64,000 nt of DNA from contig CAMCFT010000016.1 of assembly GCA_945874225.1 (NCBI GenBank), forward strand, positions 1-64,000. The letters run 5' to 3'. This DNA comes from Flavobacterium psychrophilum. GTDB lineage: Bacteria; Bacteroidota; Bacteroidia; Flavobacteriales; Flavobacteriaceae. The notes under the pieces were generated by a model. It worked only from the letters and a program-made list of their open reading frames with translations. It was not told the DNA's origin and searched no databases. Positions 30,378-38,970 of the stretch are shown here, one piece after another. The position numbers and the translations under genes were made by a program. Every line of letters starts with the position of its first letter. Within the stretch, counting starts at the first letter, position 1.

Positions 30378-30415
30378 ATTGTATTTTACTTAATTTATTG
30401 GTAATAAAAACCATG

Positions 30416-30423
30416 CAAAATTA
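30416..30423 (-). promoter_or_regulatory. -7 box for the glycogen-synthase-like/DUF4270/glmS operon
   Basis: TAATTTTG on the minus strand fits TAnnTTTG, 39 bases before the start codon. No clear -33 TTTG was found. Confidence 0.5.
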
Positions 30424-30429
30424 CAAAAA

Positions 30430-30462
30430 TTTATGCAGTTATAGACTAAAATATTATGTTTG
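30430..30462 (+). promoter_or_regulatory. panC promoter
   Basis: A -33-like TTTA (30430-30433) is 21 bases from the -7 box TATGTTTG (30455-30462). The ATG at 30456 lies inside this box, so panC must start later, at 30486. Confidence 0.7.
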
Positions 30463-30485
30463 CATATTATTTCAATAAAACACCT

Positions 30486-31334
30486 ATGCATATTTTCTAC
30501 GGAAAAGCAGCTTTAATAGTCTATTTAAAATCTATTAAAACCAATCATTCCACCATTGGTTTTGTCCCAACTATGGGCGCATTACACCAAGGTCATTTGT
30601 CATTGATGCAACAATCAATGTCCGAAAATGAAACCACTGTTGTGAGCATTTTTGTAAATCCAACTCAGTTCAATAATCCCGAAGATTTAGCAAAATATCC
30701 AAGAACACTGGAGGATGACCTGAGAAAAATTACCGGTTTAAGTTCTAAAATCATAGTATATGCGCCACCTATTGACGATATTTATGTAGGAAATCCTTCT
30801 TCTCAATTTTTTGATTTTGACGGATTGGAAAATCAAATGGAAGGCAAATTCAGACCCGGACATTTCAACGGTGTGGGGACAATTGTAAAAAGACTTTTCG
30901 AAATTGTGGAACCTACAAATGCCTATTTTGGCGAAAAAGATTTTCAGCAATTACAAATTATAAAGAAAATGGTCGCTAAAAACAAGATGAAAGTCAATGT
31001 AATAGGCTGTCCAATACATAGAGAACCTAATCATCTGGCTATGAGTTCCAGAAATGAACTTTTATCATCCAAAGAAAAGCAAGAAGCATCCATAATTTAC
31101 AAAACATTAATTGGCGCAAAAGAAAAATTCAAAACCAATAGTGCCAAAACTGTAACCGAATGGGCAAAAAAATCATTTGAAAAAAATCCAACTTTTACAT
31201 TAGAGTATTTCGAAATTGCTGATGAAGCAACACTCTTGCCATGTTTGAGAAAAAGTAAAACTAAGAAATACCGCGCTTTTATCGCTGTTTTTGTCAACAA
31301 AATTCGATTGATTGACACCATCTCATTAAATTAA
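30486..31334 (+). CDS. panC: Pantothenate synthetase
   Basis: PanC joins pantoate and beta-alanine using ATP, the last step of pantothenate synthesis. The motifs are FVPTMGALHQGHLSL (nucleotide-binding HxGH type), SIFVNPTQFNNPEDL, FGEKDFQQLQ and the KMSKS-like LAMSSRNELLSS. I choose ATG 30486 (MHIFYGKAAL) over 30456 because the latter is within the -7 box. This gives 282 residues, the normal length. panD follows 14 bases downstream, so the two CoA-precursor genes form one unit, divergent from the glycogen-synthase-like operon. Confidence 0.96.
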   Translation: MHIFYGKAALIVYLKSIKTNHSTIGFVPTMGALHQGHLSLMQQSMSENETTVVSIFVNPTQFNNPEDLAKYPRTLEDDLRKITGLSSKIIVYAPPIDDIYVGNPSSQFFDFDGLENQMEGKFRPGHFNGVGTIVKRLFEIVEPTNAYFGEKDFQQLQIIKKMVAKNKMKVNVIGCPIHREPNHLAMSSRNELLSSKEKQEASIIYKTLIGAKEKFKTNSAKTVTEWAKKSFEKNPTFTLEYFEIADEATLLPCLRKSKTKKYRAFIAVFVNKIRLIDTISLN

Positions 31335-31348
31335 ATTACTTTTGCGGA

Positions 31349-31699
31349 ATGCAAATTCAAGTCGTAAAATCAAAAATTCATCGTGTAAAAGTAACCGGCG
31401 CCGATTTAAATTATATCGGAAGCATTACCATTGACGAAGCATTACTCGAAGCTTCAAATATTATTGAAGGCGAAAAAGTATCCATAGTAAACATCAATAA
31501 TGGCGAGCGATTTGAAACTTATGCCATAATGGGAGAAAAAAATTCTGGCACAATAACTCTCAATGGACCCGCTGCCAGAAAAGTGCAAAAAGACGATATC
31601 ATCATTATTATTTCGTATGCCACATTAGACTTTGAAGAAGCTAAAACATTCAAACCGTGGATTATTTTCCCCAACGAAAAAGACAATTCGCTGACTTAA
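31349..31699 (+). CDS. panD: Aspartate 1-decarboxylase proenzyme
   Basis: PanD makes beta-alanine from aspartate for PanC. The 116-residue proenzyme carries YIGSITID, where cleavage between Gly24 and Ser25 creates the pyruvoyl cofactor. TLNGPAARKVQKDDIIIIISYA is the conserved core after it. The position 14 bases after panC gives a compact pantothenate operon. Downstream lies a long gap rich in repeats. Confidence 0.97.
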   Translation: MQIQVVKSKIHRVKVTGADLNYIGSITIDEALLEASNIIEGEKVSIVNINNGERFETYAIMGEKNSGTITLNGPAARKVQKDDIIIIISYATLDFEEAKTFKPWIIFPNEKDNSLT

Positions 31700-31752
31700 T
31701 CATTTCTGATTCTCAAGATAATCGCTTTTACGTTTTTTTGCCGCGAATTCTA

Positions 31753-31779
31753 AGACCCGGGCAAAGCGAACAGACGAAG
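31753..31779. repeat. Short repeat, GACCCGRGC...CGAA..GCGAAG family
   Basis: gacccgggcaaagcgaacag followed by acgaag resembles sequences at 45782-45812 and, inverted, 58514-58542. It is GC-rich in an AT-rich gap. Confidence 0.5.
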
Positions 31780-31837
31780 TAATTAGCAAAAATTACATTA
31801 GAACTTTAATTGAATTTCACGAATTTTATATATTTAA

Positions 31838-32515
31838 AATCATTGTTGTCCGATTTAAATTTTAAAAAAGCTAATTTCCCTAACCTATATAGTCCCTTCG
31901 GGACATTTGAACTTAGTTAGCTTGATTTTTATTCGCCTACATTTAGCTCCTAACGGAGCATACCTCGTAGAGGTTAAATATTGGTAGCAAGATAGTTATA
32001 AATCGCAAATTTGTCCTGTAGGGACTATACTTTGATTTTATCGGACAACAATGATTTAAAATAGATTTGTGAACCGAGCGAATCAAACTGGCGAAACAAA
32101 TAAAACTTAAAAAATTCGTGCTAATTCGTGCAATTCTTGGCGGATTTTTTTATTTTTTTAAAAGAGAATACACTGTCTGATTTTTAAAAAGCTAATTACC
32201 CTAACCTATATAGTCCCTACGGGACATTTGAACTTGGTTAGCTTGATTTTTATTCTACCTACATTTAGCTCCTAACGGAGCATACCTCGTAGAGGTTAAA
32301 TATTGGTAGCAAGATAGTTATAAATCGCAAATTTGTCCCGTAGGGACTATACTTTGATTTGATCGGACAACAATGATTTAAAATAGATTTGTGAACCGAG
32401 CGAATCAAACTGGCGAAACAAATAAAACTTAAAAAATTCGTGCTGATTCTTGCAATTCGTGGCGGATTTTTTTTATTTTTTTAAAAGAGAATACACTGTC
32501 TGATTTTTAAAAAGC
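31838..32515. repeat. Tandem ~321-bp repeat containing a MITE-like palindromic element
   Basis: Two copies with a period of 321 bases (for example taacctatat at 881 and 202 in the two thousands series, that is 31881 and 32202) fill the gap between panD and the esterase-like gene. Within the first copy, aatcattgttgtccgat (31838-31854) and its inverse (32040-32056) bound a 219-bp element. Inside are a second inverted pair around agtccctwcgggac / gtcccgtagggact and a central gctcctaacggagc. After the element comes a shared tail with attcgtg repeats. No open frame is present. Confidence 0.8.
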
Positions 32516-32592
32516 AAATAAAAAGTAGTATATTGCTACTCTTTTTGTCCTGAAAATTCGGGAGAATATTAATTTCCAAAATCCAAGAAATT

Positions 32593-33741
32593 ATGAAACA
32601 GCTATTACTATTATTGCTTTTTTCAGTCTCCGTTTTTTCACAAAAAACCACAGAAATTTTCGTTTCTACCAAATTGAAGGAAAGCCGGGAAATCACAATT
32701 GGGTTACCTTCTTCCTACGAAAAAAACCCAAATAAAAAATATCCAATACTCATTTTGCTTGATGGTGATTACTTGTTTGACTCTTTTTATGGCGCTATGA
32801 ACTATGGTGCTTATTGGGATGATATGGCCGAAACTATTATCATTGGCATAAGCCAAAACAAAAATAATGAACGAATTGATGATAGCAATTATGACGAATC
32901 AACTGATTTACCTTCTGGAAAAGGAGCTCAATTCTTTGAATTTATAGGAGGCGAATTACTTCCTTATATTGAAAAAAAATACAGAATTGCTCCTTTTCGA
33001 ATTATTGCCGGACACGACACGACTGCAGGGTATTTAAACTTTTTTCTATACAAGGACATCCCAATATTTAATGCCTTTATTTCCTTAAGCCCAGAACTTG
33101 TTCCTGAAATGGAAACCCGAATTCCTGAAAAATTTTCAAAATTAAAACAGCCTATTTTTTATTACCAATCTACAGGTGACGGCGACATAAAAGACATATT
33201 AGAATCCGTAAAAAAACTGGACGAAAACATTAAAACTGTAAACAATCCGGTAATTAATTATAAATACGATACGTTCAAAGGTGCTTCACATTATTCTGCT
33301 GTTCTTTATTCAATTCCAAATGCTTTGTACCAAATTTTTGACTGTTACAAGCCCATTTCTATGACTGAATTTAGAGAGAAAATTGCAATTCTTCCAAACG
33401 GACAAGTAAAATATCTAACAGATAAATACGATGTTATTACAAAAACGTTAGGGTTAAAAGTCCAAATTAGAGTGTCTGATTTTAAAGCCATCGAAGCTGC
33501 AATTTTAAAAAACAAATCCTACCAGGAATTAGACAAATTAGCCGAATTAGCCAGAAAAAATTACCCAAAATCAATGCTTGCCGATTATGAATTAGGTCTA
33601 ATGTATGAAAAATTGGGAGATTCTAATAAAGCAGCAAAATCATATCAAAAGGCAACCCAATTAGAAGAAATTGGGGATTTAACACAAGGTATGATGTTTG
33701 AAAAATTAGATGAAATGCAAAGTTTAAAACCAAAAAAATAA
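32593..33741 (+). CDS. Esterase-fold (alpha/beta hydrolase) protein with C-terminal TPR-like helices; nucleophile Ser absent
   Basis: The 382-residue exported protein has a signal peptide (LLLLLLFSVSVFSQ, 17 residues). The body matches the putative esterase (Fes/esterase D-like) family: PSSYEKNPNKKYPILILLDGDYLF, an oxyanion-side segment IIIGISQN, and the elbow FRIIAGHDTTAGYLNFF. The expected GHSxGG elbow reads GHDTTA with Asp142 at the serine position, so classical serine hydrolysis is doubtful. His in GASHYSAV could be the family's catalytic His. Residues ~310-375 look like a TPR pair. Its TAA overlaps the radA start (TAATG), so the two genes are translationally coupled. Confidence 0.82.
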   Translation: MKQLLLLLLFSVSVFSQKTTEIFVSTKLKESREITIGLPSSYEKNPNKKYPILILLDGDYLFDSFYGAMNYGAYWDDMAETIIIGISQNKNNERIDDSNYDESTDLPSGKGAQFFEFIGGELLPYIEKKYRIAPFRIIAGHDTTAGYLNFFLYKDIPIFNAFISLSPELVPEMETRIPEKFSKLKQPIFYYQSTGDGDIKDILESVKKLDENIKTVNNPVINYKYDTFKGASHYSAVLYSIPNALYQIFDCYKPISMTEFREKIAILPNGQVKYLTDKYDVITKTLGLKVQIRVSDFKAIEAAILKNKSYQELDKLAELARKNYPKSMLADYELGLMYEKLGDSNKAAKSYQKATQLEEIGDLTQGMMFEKLDEMQSLKPKK

Positions 33742-35102
33742 TGTCAAAAGTAAAAACTTCCTTTTTTTGCCAAAATTGTGGCGCTCAATATTCAAAATGG
33801 CAAGGACAATGCAATTCCTGCAAAGAATGGAATACCATTGCCGAGGAAATTATTCAAAAAGAAGAAAAATCAAGCTGGAAACCTTCAACTCCTGACTCCA
33901 AAAGAGTTTCCAAACCATTACGAATCAACGAAATTGATTCTTCTCAAGAACTTAGAATGGACACTCGTGACAGCGAACTTAATCGTGTTTTAGGCGGCGG
34001 AATAGTTCCAGGTTCTTTGATCCTTTTGGGTGGTGAACCCGGCATTGGAAAAAGCACACTTTTACTCCAAATTTCCTTAAAACTACCATACAAAACCTTA
34101 TATGTTTCGGGTGAAGAAAGCCAAAAACAAATAAAAATGCGTGCCGAAAGAATCACACCAAATAGTGATAATTGCTACATTCTTACCGAAACGAAAACCC
34201 AAAACATCTTCAAACAAATTGAAGCCATCGAACCCGAAATCGTCATCATCGATTCTATTCAAACGCTTCATACTGACTATATCGAATCGACTCCGGGAAG
34301 TATTTCTCAAATTAGGGAAACTACTGCCGAGTTGATAAAATTTGCCAAGGAAACGAATATTCCAGTGATTTTAATTGGCCATATTACCAAAGACGGAAAC
34401 ATTGCCGGACCCAAAATTCTAGAACATATGGTCGATACCGTTTTGCAATTCGAAGGCGATCGAAATCACGTGTATCGCATTTTACGTTCATTAAAAAATC
34501 GTTTTGGTTCGACTGCCGAAATCGGAATTTACGAAATGCTAGGCAATGGATTACGAGAGGTTTCAAATCCTTCGGAAATATTGATTTCGCACAAAGACGA
34601 GGAATTATCGGGAACCGCAATTGCTTCCACTCTCGAAGGAATGCGTCCGTTGATGATTGAAATACAATCCTTGGTCAGCACAGCCGTTTATGGAACACCT
34701 CAACGCAGCACAACGGGTTACAATGCAAAAAGGCTGAATATGATTCTAGCCGTTTTAGAAAAAAGAGCTGGCTTCAGGCTTGGCGCCAAAGATGTTTTTC
34801 TGAACATAACCGGTGGGATTTCAGTAGATGATCCTGCTATTGATTTGGCTGTTGTTGCAGCCATTTTATCATCAAATGAAGACATTCCGGTAAATAAAGA
34901 TTTCTGTTTTGCGGGCGAAGTAGGCCTTTCGGGCGAAATTCGTCCCGTAAACCGTGTAGACCAACGCATTCAGGAAGCCGAGAAATTAGGCTTTTCGACC
35001 ATTTTTGTATCCAAATACAACAAAATTGCTTCAAAAAACACGATAATAAAAATAAGATTGGTGGCAAAAATTGAAGATGTGGCAAGCGAACTGTTTGGGT
35101 AA
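33741..35102 (+). CDS. radA: DNA repair protein RadA/Sms
   Basis: RadA is a RecA-like helicase that promotes branch migration in recombination. A CxxC...CxxC zinc finger (FFCQNCGAQYSKWQGQCNSC) starts the 453-residue protein. The Walker A motif GGEPGIGKST lies near 94-103, the RadA-specific KNRFGSTAEIG follows, and a C-terminal Lon-protease-like domain shows GGISVDDPAIDLAVVAA and VGLSGEIRPV. The start ATG shares one base with the preceding stop. The length is typical. Confidence 0.97.
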   Translation: MSKVKTSFFCQNCGAQYSKWQGQCNSCKEWNTIAEEIIQKEEKSSWKPSTPDSKRVSKPLRINEIDSSQELRMDTRDSELNRVLGGGIVPGSLILLGGEPGIGKSTLLLQISLKLPYKTLYVSGEESQKQIKMRAERITPNSDNCYILTETKTQNIFKQIEAIEPEIVIIDSIQTLHTDYIESTPGSISQIRETTAELIKFAKETNIPVILIGHITKDGNIAGPKILEHMVDTVLQFEGDRNHVYRILRSLKNRFGSTAEIGIYEMLGNGLREVSNPSEILISHKDEELSGTAIASTLEGMRPLMIEIQSLVSTAVYGTPQRSTTGYNAKRLNMILAVLEKRAGFRLGAKDVFLNITGGISVDDPAIDLAVVAAILSSNEDIPVNKDFCFAGEVGLSGEIRPVNRVDQRIQEAEKLGFSTIFVSKYNKIASKNTIIKIRLVAKIEDVASELFG

Positions 35103-35123
35103 AATTTTATTTACATAAAACGT

Positions 35124-35131
35124 TAAATTTG
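35124..35131 (+). promoter_or_regulatory. -7 box downstream of radA
   Basis: TAAATTTG matches TAnnTTTG. It would give a leader of ~90 bases for the gene at 35228. No -33 TTTG at the right spacing is visible. Confidence 0.4.
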
Positions 35132-35227
35132 ACTAAAAGGATTCATTTATTGAATTAATCCAACCTGTATTCGATTTTTTCTTCGTAAATTTATGTGTTC
35201 TTTTCTCTTATGAGAAGAATATAGAAA

Positions 35228-35632
35228 ATGAAACCATCATCTAATACAATGATTCATTTCTACCAACAACTTGGCAAGTTATTCTATGGTGTCGCCTTAA
35301 CAGACAAAACCGTTCGCATAGAAGAAATCGCTAAACTCAAAGAAATCGTTAAAAAAGAATGGGTTCCAATTGAAAACACTTTTAACGAATTTGGCGACGA
35401 TTCCGCATACCAAATCGAAATTGTTTTTGACTGGCTGGTAGAGAATGATTGGAACATTGGCAAAGTGATTCCAAATTTTAAAATTTTCAGAAAAGAACAT
35501 CCAAGTTTATTCACACCCCAGGTAAACAACTTAATCCTAAAAACCGCAAAGGCAATTGCAGATTCCTTTTCGGGAAAAAATAAATCAGAATCGGTTTTAG
35601 TCAAAGAATTGAATGCCATTTTGACTGCATAA
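35228..35632 (+). CDS. Small helical protein, TerB-like
   Basis: The 134-residue cytosolic protein has no signal peptide and is mostly helical. The stretch FYQQLGKLFYGVALTDKTVRIEEIAKLKEIVKKEW resembles the first helices of TerB-like proteins (tellurite-resistance-associated fold, often metal-binding). I do not see the full set of TerB acidic residues, so the assignment is tentative. It lies 125 bases after radA and 73 bases before the eRF1-like gene. The function is unknown. Confidence 0.75.
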   Translation: MKPSSNTMIHFYQQLGKLFYGVALTDKTVRIEEIAKLKEIVKKEWVPIENTFNEFGDDSAYQIEIVFDWLVENDWNIGKVIPNFKIFRKEHPSLFTPQVNNLILKTAKAIADSFSGKNKSESVLVKELNAILTA

Positions 35633-35705
35633 AAAACATTAAAAAGAAGAAACCCATTTCTAAAGTTACTTGAAAACTATTCATTATAACATAAAAAATA
35701 AAGTC

Positions 35706-36152
35706 ATGGAAAAACAAGTCGGCATCTGGATAGACACCAAAAAGGCAATAATTGTTACCCTTGAAGGTCAAAAAGAAGAAAAAATTATCGAAGTAGACTC
35801 TGATGTTGAAAACAGCGTTTATCATAACAAAGAAGGAGACAAAGGAACTTTCTCAGGAAGTCACCACGGTGACAGTGAAACTAAATTTGACAATAGAAGA
35901 AAAGAACAATATGAATATTATCTTAAAGATGTTGTTTCGATTGTTAAAGGGGCTGATTACTTATATATATTTGGTCCAGGAGAAACTAAAACAAAACTGG
36001 AACAACGAATACGGGATGAAAAATCTCTTAGCAAAATCAACTTAAAAGCAGTTGAAACTGCTGACAGTATGACTTTAAATCAAATCGTAGCACAAGTTAA
36101 GGATTTCTATAATCCACTACAACGCAAACTTAATTTGGCTCATCGGTTATAA
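35706..36152 (+). CDS. Small eRF1/Pelota-like (host-attachment-type) domain protein
   Basis: The start chosen is ATG 35706 (MEKQVGIWIDTKKA), giving 148 residues. An upstream ATG at 35670 adds 12 residues with no obvious function. The pattern GIWIDTKKAIIVTLEG, a His-rich middle (SGSHHGDSETKFDNRRKEQYEYYLKDVVSIV) and YIFGPGETKTKLEQRIRD resembles the bacterial eRF1-like or host-attachment family with an RNase-fold core. This is recognition by pattern only. A stress or ribosome-related role is possible but unproven. Confidence 0.75.
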   Translation: MEKQVGIWIDTKKAIIVTLEGQKEEKIIEVDSDVENSVYHNKEGDKGTFSGSHHGDSETKFDNRRKEQYEYYLKDVVSIVKGADYLYIFGPGETKTKLEQRIRDEKSLSKINLKAVETADSMTLNQIVAQVKDFYNPLQRKLNLAHRL

Positions 36153-36194
36153 ATTTTATATATGACTATCCGTCACTATATATTAATTATTTCA

Positions 36195-36270
36195 GCCACG
36201 AATTACACGAATTACCGCGAATTCTGTTTTAATTTTTAAAAAATTTGTGAAAATTCGTTTAATTCGTGGC
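36195..36270. repeat. Inverted repeat of the 'cacgaatt' family
   Basis: gccacgaattacacgaatt (36195-36213) pairs with aattcgtttaattcgtggc (36252-36270) with one mismatch. The same attcgtg phrases occur in the 31.8-32.5 kb repeat. Confidence 0.8.
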
Positions 36271-36351
36271 AAAATTATTATTAACCTTTTGAGTCCTCAG
36301 AAATTAGTATACTTAGCTGACAGTCATATTTTTTTAGATCCAAAACCATTC

Positions 36352-36384
36352 AAAACCGCAATTTAAAATGTTGCGGTTTTTTTA
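36352..36384 (+). terminator. Rho-independent terminator
   Basis: The perfect stem aaaaccgcaa / ttgcggtttt (36352-36361, 36371-36380) is followed by a T-run. It lies 200 bases after the eRF1-like gene and may end its transcript. Confidence 0.75.
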
Positions 36385-36490
36385 TGCTTCAAAAAACTGC
36401 AATGATTTTGCAAAGAGAATCATAAAATTAATTCTGCTGTCCTTTTTTTCCTTTCCTTTATACGCAATGATTTCAAATTTTAATTTATAT

Positions 36491-36730
36491 CATTTAATCT
36501 TTAAATTTACTCAGATAAAATATGCCGTCTCTTCGAGTGATTTTGAACATTAATGCGATAGCTATAATGTTCAAAATTGTATCGAGAAGCATATTGTAAC
36601 GTATGGTTCTCGATACAATTTTTAAAGCTTATCCTTTTTTATCTTTTAAACATTTGTAAAGCTTTAAAAATCACTCGAACAGACGAGTACAAATACATTG
36701 ATTTATCACATTAAATTTAAAGATTAAATG
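36491..36730. repeat. 240-bp nested palindrome with three internal hairpins (cloverleaf-like)
   Basis: The closing arms catttaatctttaaattta (36491-36509) and its exact complement (36712-36730) make a perfect 19-bp stem. A second stem, cgtctcttcgagtgatttt with 36667-36685, has one mismatch. Inside lie a perfect 12-bp hairpin (36541-36552/36565-36576), a perfect 16-bp hairpin (36573-36588/36607-36622) and an 8-bp hairpin (36623-36630/36659-36666). There is no coding frame. It ends 51 bases before the transglycosylase start, so it could act in its leader, or be a mobile palindromic element. Confidence 0.85.
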
Positions 36731-36781
36731 AATTTACTCTAGATTTATAAAACAAGTTTATTTAATAAAAACAAACTATTT

Positions 36782-38746
36782 ATGAGAACCAAAAAGCAAA
36801 AAATAATTTTAGCTGCAAAAATAATTGCAGCAACTTTTTTGGTGATAATCATAGCTCTTTTTGTTTTTAGAAATGCGTTATTAAAACAAGCAATTTCGAA
36901 GGTTTCCTTGAAAATGGAGCGAGATTACAACAGCACTTTTTCTGTAAAAGAAGCTGCTTTTGTTGGGCTATCCGGCGTGAGTTTTTACGAAATAATTTTG
37001 GTCCCAAAAAATGCTGATACTCTTTTTAACATTCAAAAAATGAAAACCAGTGTCAATTTATGGCGCTTGTTAATTGGTGATATTCAATTGGGAACATTAG
37101 AAATTGAAAATGGCTATGTCCAATTGGTGAAAAACAAAAAAGGACGAAATTTCGAAGCTTTTCTAAAAAAAGACAAGAACGAAACGACCAATCCAAACGA
37201 AAAAAGAGATTACGCCAAATTTGCCTACAGCATCATCTCAAAAGTGCTCAACTTGGTGCCAACGGATATGATAATAGAAAACCTTTCTTTCCGGCTGAAT
37301 GATAACGGAAATAAAACCAACATAAATTTCCAAAAACTGCGATTGGTAAATGAGCAACTTGAAACTTCTATTAAAGTCGAAACCAAAGCTTTTACACAGC
37401 GAATCAGAATCCAAGGTTTTGCAGATCCAAGAAATAAAAAAGCCGATATTCGGTTCTTTAATATGGATTCTGGCGCCATAAAAATGCCATATATTGACGA
37501 ACGATTTAACCTGAAATCCAGCTTTGATTCCATCCGAGTAAATATTCAAAACATAGACAAATCAGGCGGAGAATTACATATTGACGGCTTTGCTTCGATT
37601 GCTAATTTTATGGTAAACCACCCAAAAATTGCCAGCAAAGATGTGGTAATAAAAAAAGCAAAATTCGACTTTCACTTCTTGCTGGGTTCTGATTTTGTTT
37701 CGATTGACAGCAGTTCAACCGTTGAATTCAACAAAATAAAATTCCATCCTTATCTGGCTTACGAAACCGAAGAGGACACGATTTATAAACTCAAAGTGGC
37801 GATTCCGAAGATGCAAGCGCAGGATTTTATCTCTTCACTGCCAGATGGTTTGTTTTCCCATTTTCAAGGAATGGAAGCAGAAGGAAATTTCGAATATAAA
37901 TTGGATTTTATGTTCAATAAAAACAAACCCAATACACTGATTTTTGACAGCAATCTGAAGAAAGAAAATCTAAAAATTACCAAATATGGCGAAGCCAATC
38001 TCAACAAACTTAACGGCGAATTTATTTATCGTGCGATAATAAATAATGTGCCACAACGTCCAATTTTAGTAGGTCCTTCGAATCCAAATTACACGCCATT
38101 GGATCAGATTTCTCCTTATTTGCAAAAATGCGTTTTAACATCCGAAGATCCATCGTTTTTCTCACATCGCGGTTTTATCAACGAAGCATTCAAACAATCG
38201 ATTCTCAAGAACATTCGCACCAAGAAATTCTCTCGTGGCGCCAGCACAATAAGTATGCAATTAATCAAAAATGTGTTTCTTACCCGCGAAAAAACCGCTT
38301 CTAGAAAACTGGAAGAAATTTTATTGGTTTACATCCTTGAAAACAATAGAATCGCCAGCAAAGAACGAATGCTTGAAGTCTATTTCAACATTATTGAATG
38401 GGGGCCAAATGTATACGGAATTGGCGAAGCAAGTCAGTTTTATTTCCAGAAAAGACCAGCTGATTTAACCTTGAAAGAATGTTTATTTTTGGCAACCATC
38501 GTTCCGAAACCAAAGAAATTTATGTGGCAGTTTGACAATGAAGGAAAGCTAAAATCCTTTGCAAACCAACAGCAAAAGTTCCTGAGCAATTTAATGTTGC
38601 GAAGAGGGATTTTAATTCCTGAAGACACCATTGGATATTCTATTCCGCTTAATATTTCAGGAAATGCTCATTCACTCTTGAAATTGAAAGTGCTAGATTC
38701 TATTCCTGTGGATTCTCTTGCGATTGAAGAACCTTATGAATTTTGA
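36782..38746 (+). CDS. Membrane-anchored AsmA-like / GT51 transglycosylase fusion
   Basis: The 654-residue protein has one N-terminal membrane helix (residues ~8-30). A ~370-residue region resembles AsmA/DUF lipid-transport-like beta structure (VNLWRLLIGDIQLGTLEIENGYVQL). A GT51 peptidoglycan glycosyltransferase domain begins near 445. The catalytic motif SEDPSFFSHRGF (Glu455), FSRGASTISMQLIKNVFLT, RKLEEILLVYILE and YFNIIEWGPNVYGIGEASQFYF match GT51 motifs 1-4. There is no transpeptidase domain, so it would polymerise lipid II only. The gene is preceded by the 240-bp nested palindrome and followed by a terminator hairpin. Confidence 0.88.
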   Translation: MRTKKQKIILAAKIIAATFLVIIIALFVFRNALLKQAISKVSLKMERDYNSTFSVKEAAFVGLSGVSFYEIILVPKNADTLFNIQKMKTSVNLWRLLIGDIQLGTLEIENGYVQLVKNKKGRNFEAFLKKDKNETTNPNEKRDYAKFAYSIISKVLNLVPTDMIIENLSFRLNDNGNKTNINFQKLRLVNEQLETSIKVETKAFTQRIRIQGFADPRNKKADIRFFNMDSGAIKMPYIDERFNLKSSFDSIRVNIQNIDKSGGELHIDGFASIANFMVNHPKIASKDVVIKKAKFDFHFLLGSDFVSIDSSSTVEFNKIKFHPYLAYETEEDTIYKLKVAIPKMQAQDFISSLPDGLFSHFQGMEAEGNFEYKLDFMFNKNKPNTLIFDSNLKKENLKITKYGEANLNKLNGEFIYRAIINNVPQRPILVGPSNPNYTPLDQISPYLQKCVLTSEDPSFFSHRGFINEAFKQSILKNIRTKKFSRGASTISMQLIKNVFLTREKTASRKLEEILLVYILENNRIASKERMLEVYFNIIEWGPNVYGIGEASQFYFQKRPADLTLKECLFLATIVPKPKKFMWQFDNEGKLKSFANQQQKFLSNLMLRRGILIPEDTIGYSIPLNISGNAHSLLKLKVLDSIPVDSLAIEEPYEF

Positions 38747-38752
38747 TTGTTT

Positions 38753-38965
38753 AAACACAAAGACACGAAGCAGTCACAAAGTTCGCAAGGGTTTTAGAAT
38801 CCGTTTTATCTGTGTTCTATTTTGTCCACAAATGAAATGGATTGAACAGATTTACACAGATACAGCATAAAATACAATCACAAATAATATCGATTCAACA
38901 AAAAAAGTCCACAAAGAATTATTTTTCTTTGTGGACTTTGTGTTTTCTTCGTGTCTTCGTGGTTA
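38753..38965. repeat. Nested repeat region with a strong terminator hairpin
   Basis: Outer arms cacaaagacacgaag and cttcgtgtcttcgtgg flank degenerate 'cagatt' repeats. Within lies a perfect 13-bp hairpin aaagtccacaaag / ctttgtggacttt (38904-38916, 38927-38939). A/T runs on both sides suit termination of both convergent genes. Confidence 0.75.
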
Positions 38966-38970
38966 AAAAA

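Noticed and set aside
31838..32515. Possible CRISPR array in the repeated gap
   Set aside because: There are only two long copies without regular short repeats and unique spacers, and no cas genes are nearby.
36368..36553. Small + strand frame of 61 codons downstream of the eRF1-like gene
   Set aside because: It begins in the terminator stem and runs into the nested palindrome. Composition and position do not support a gene.
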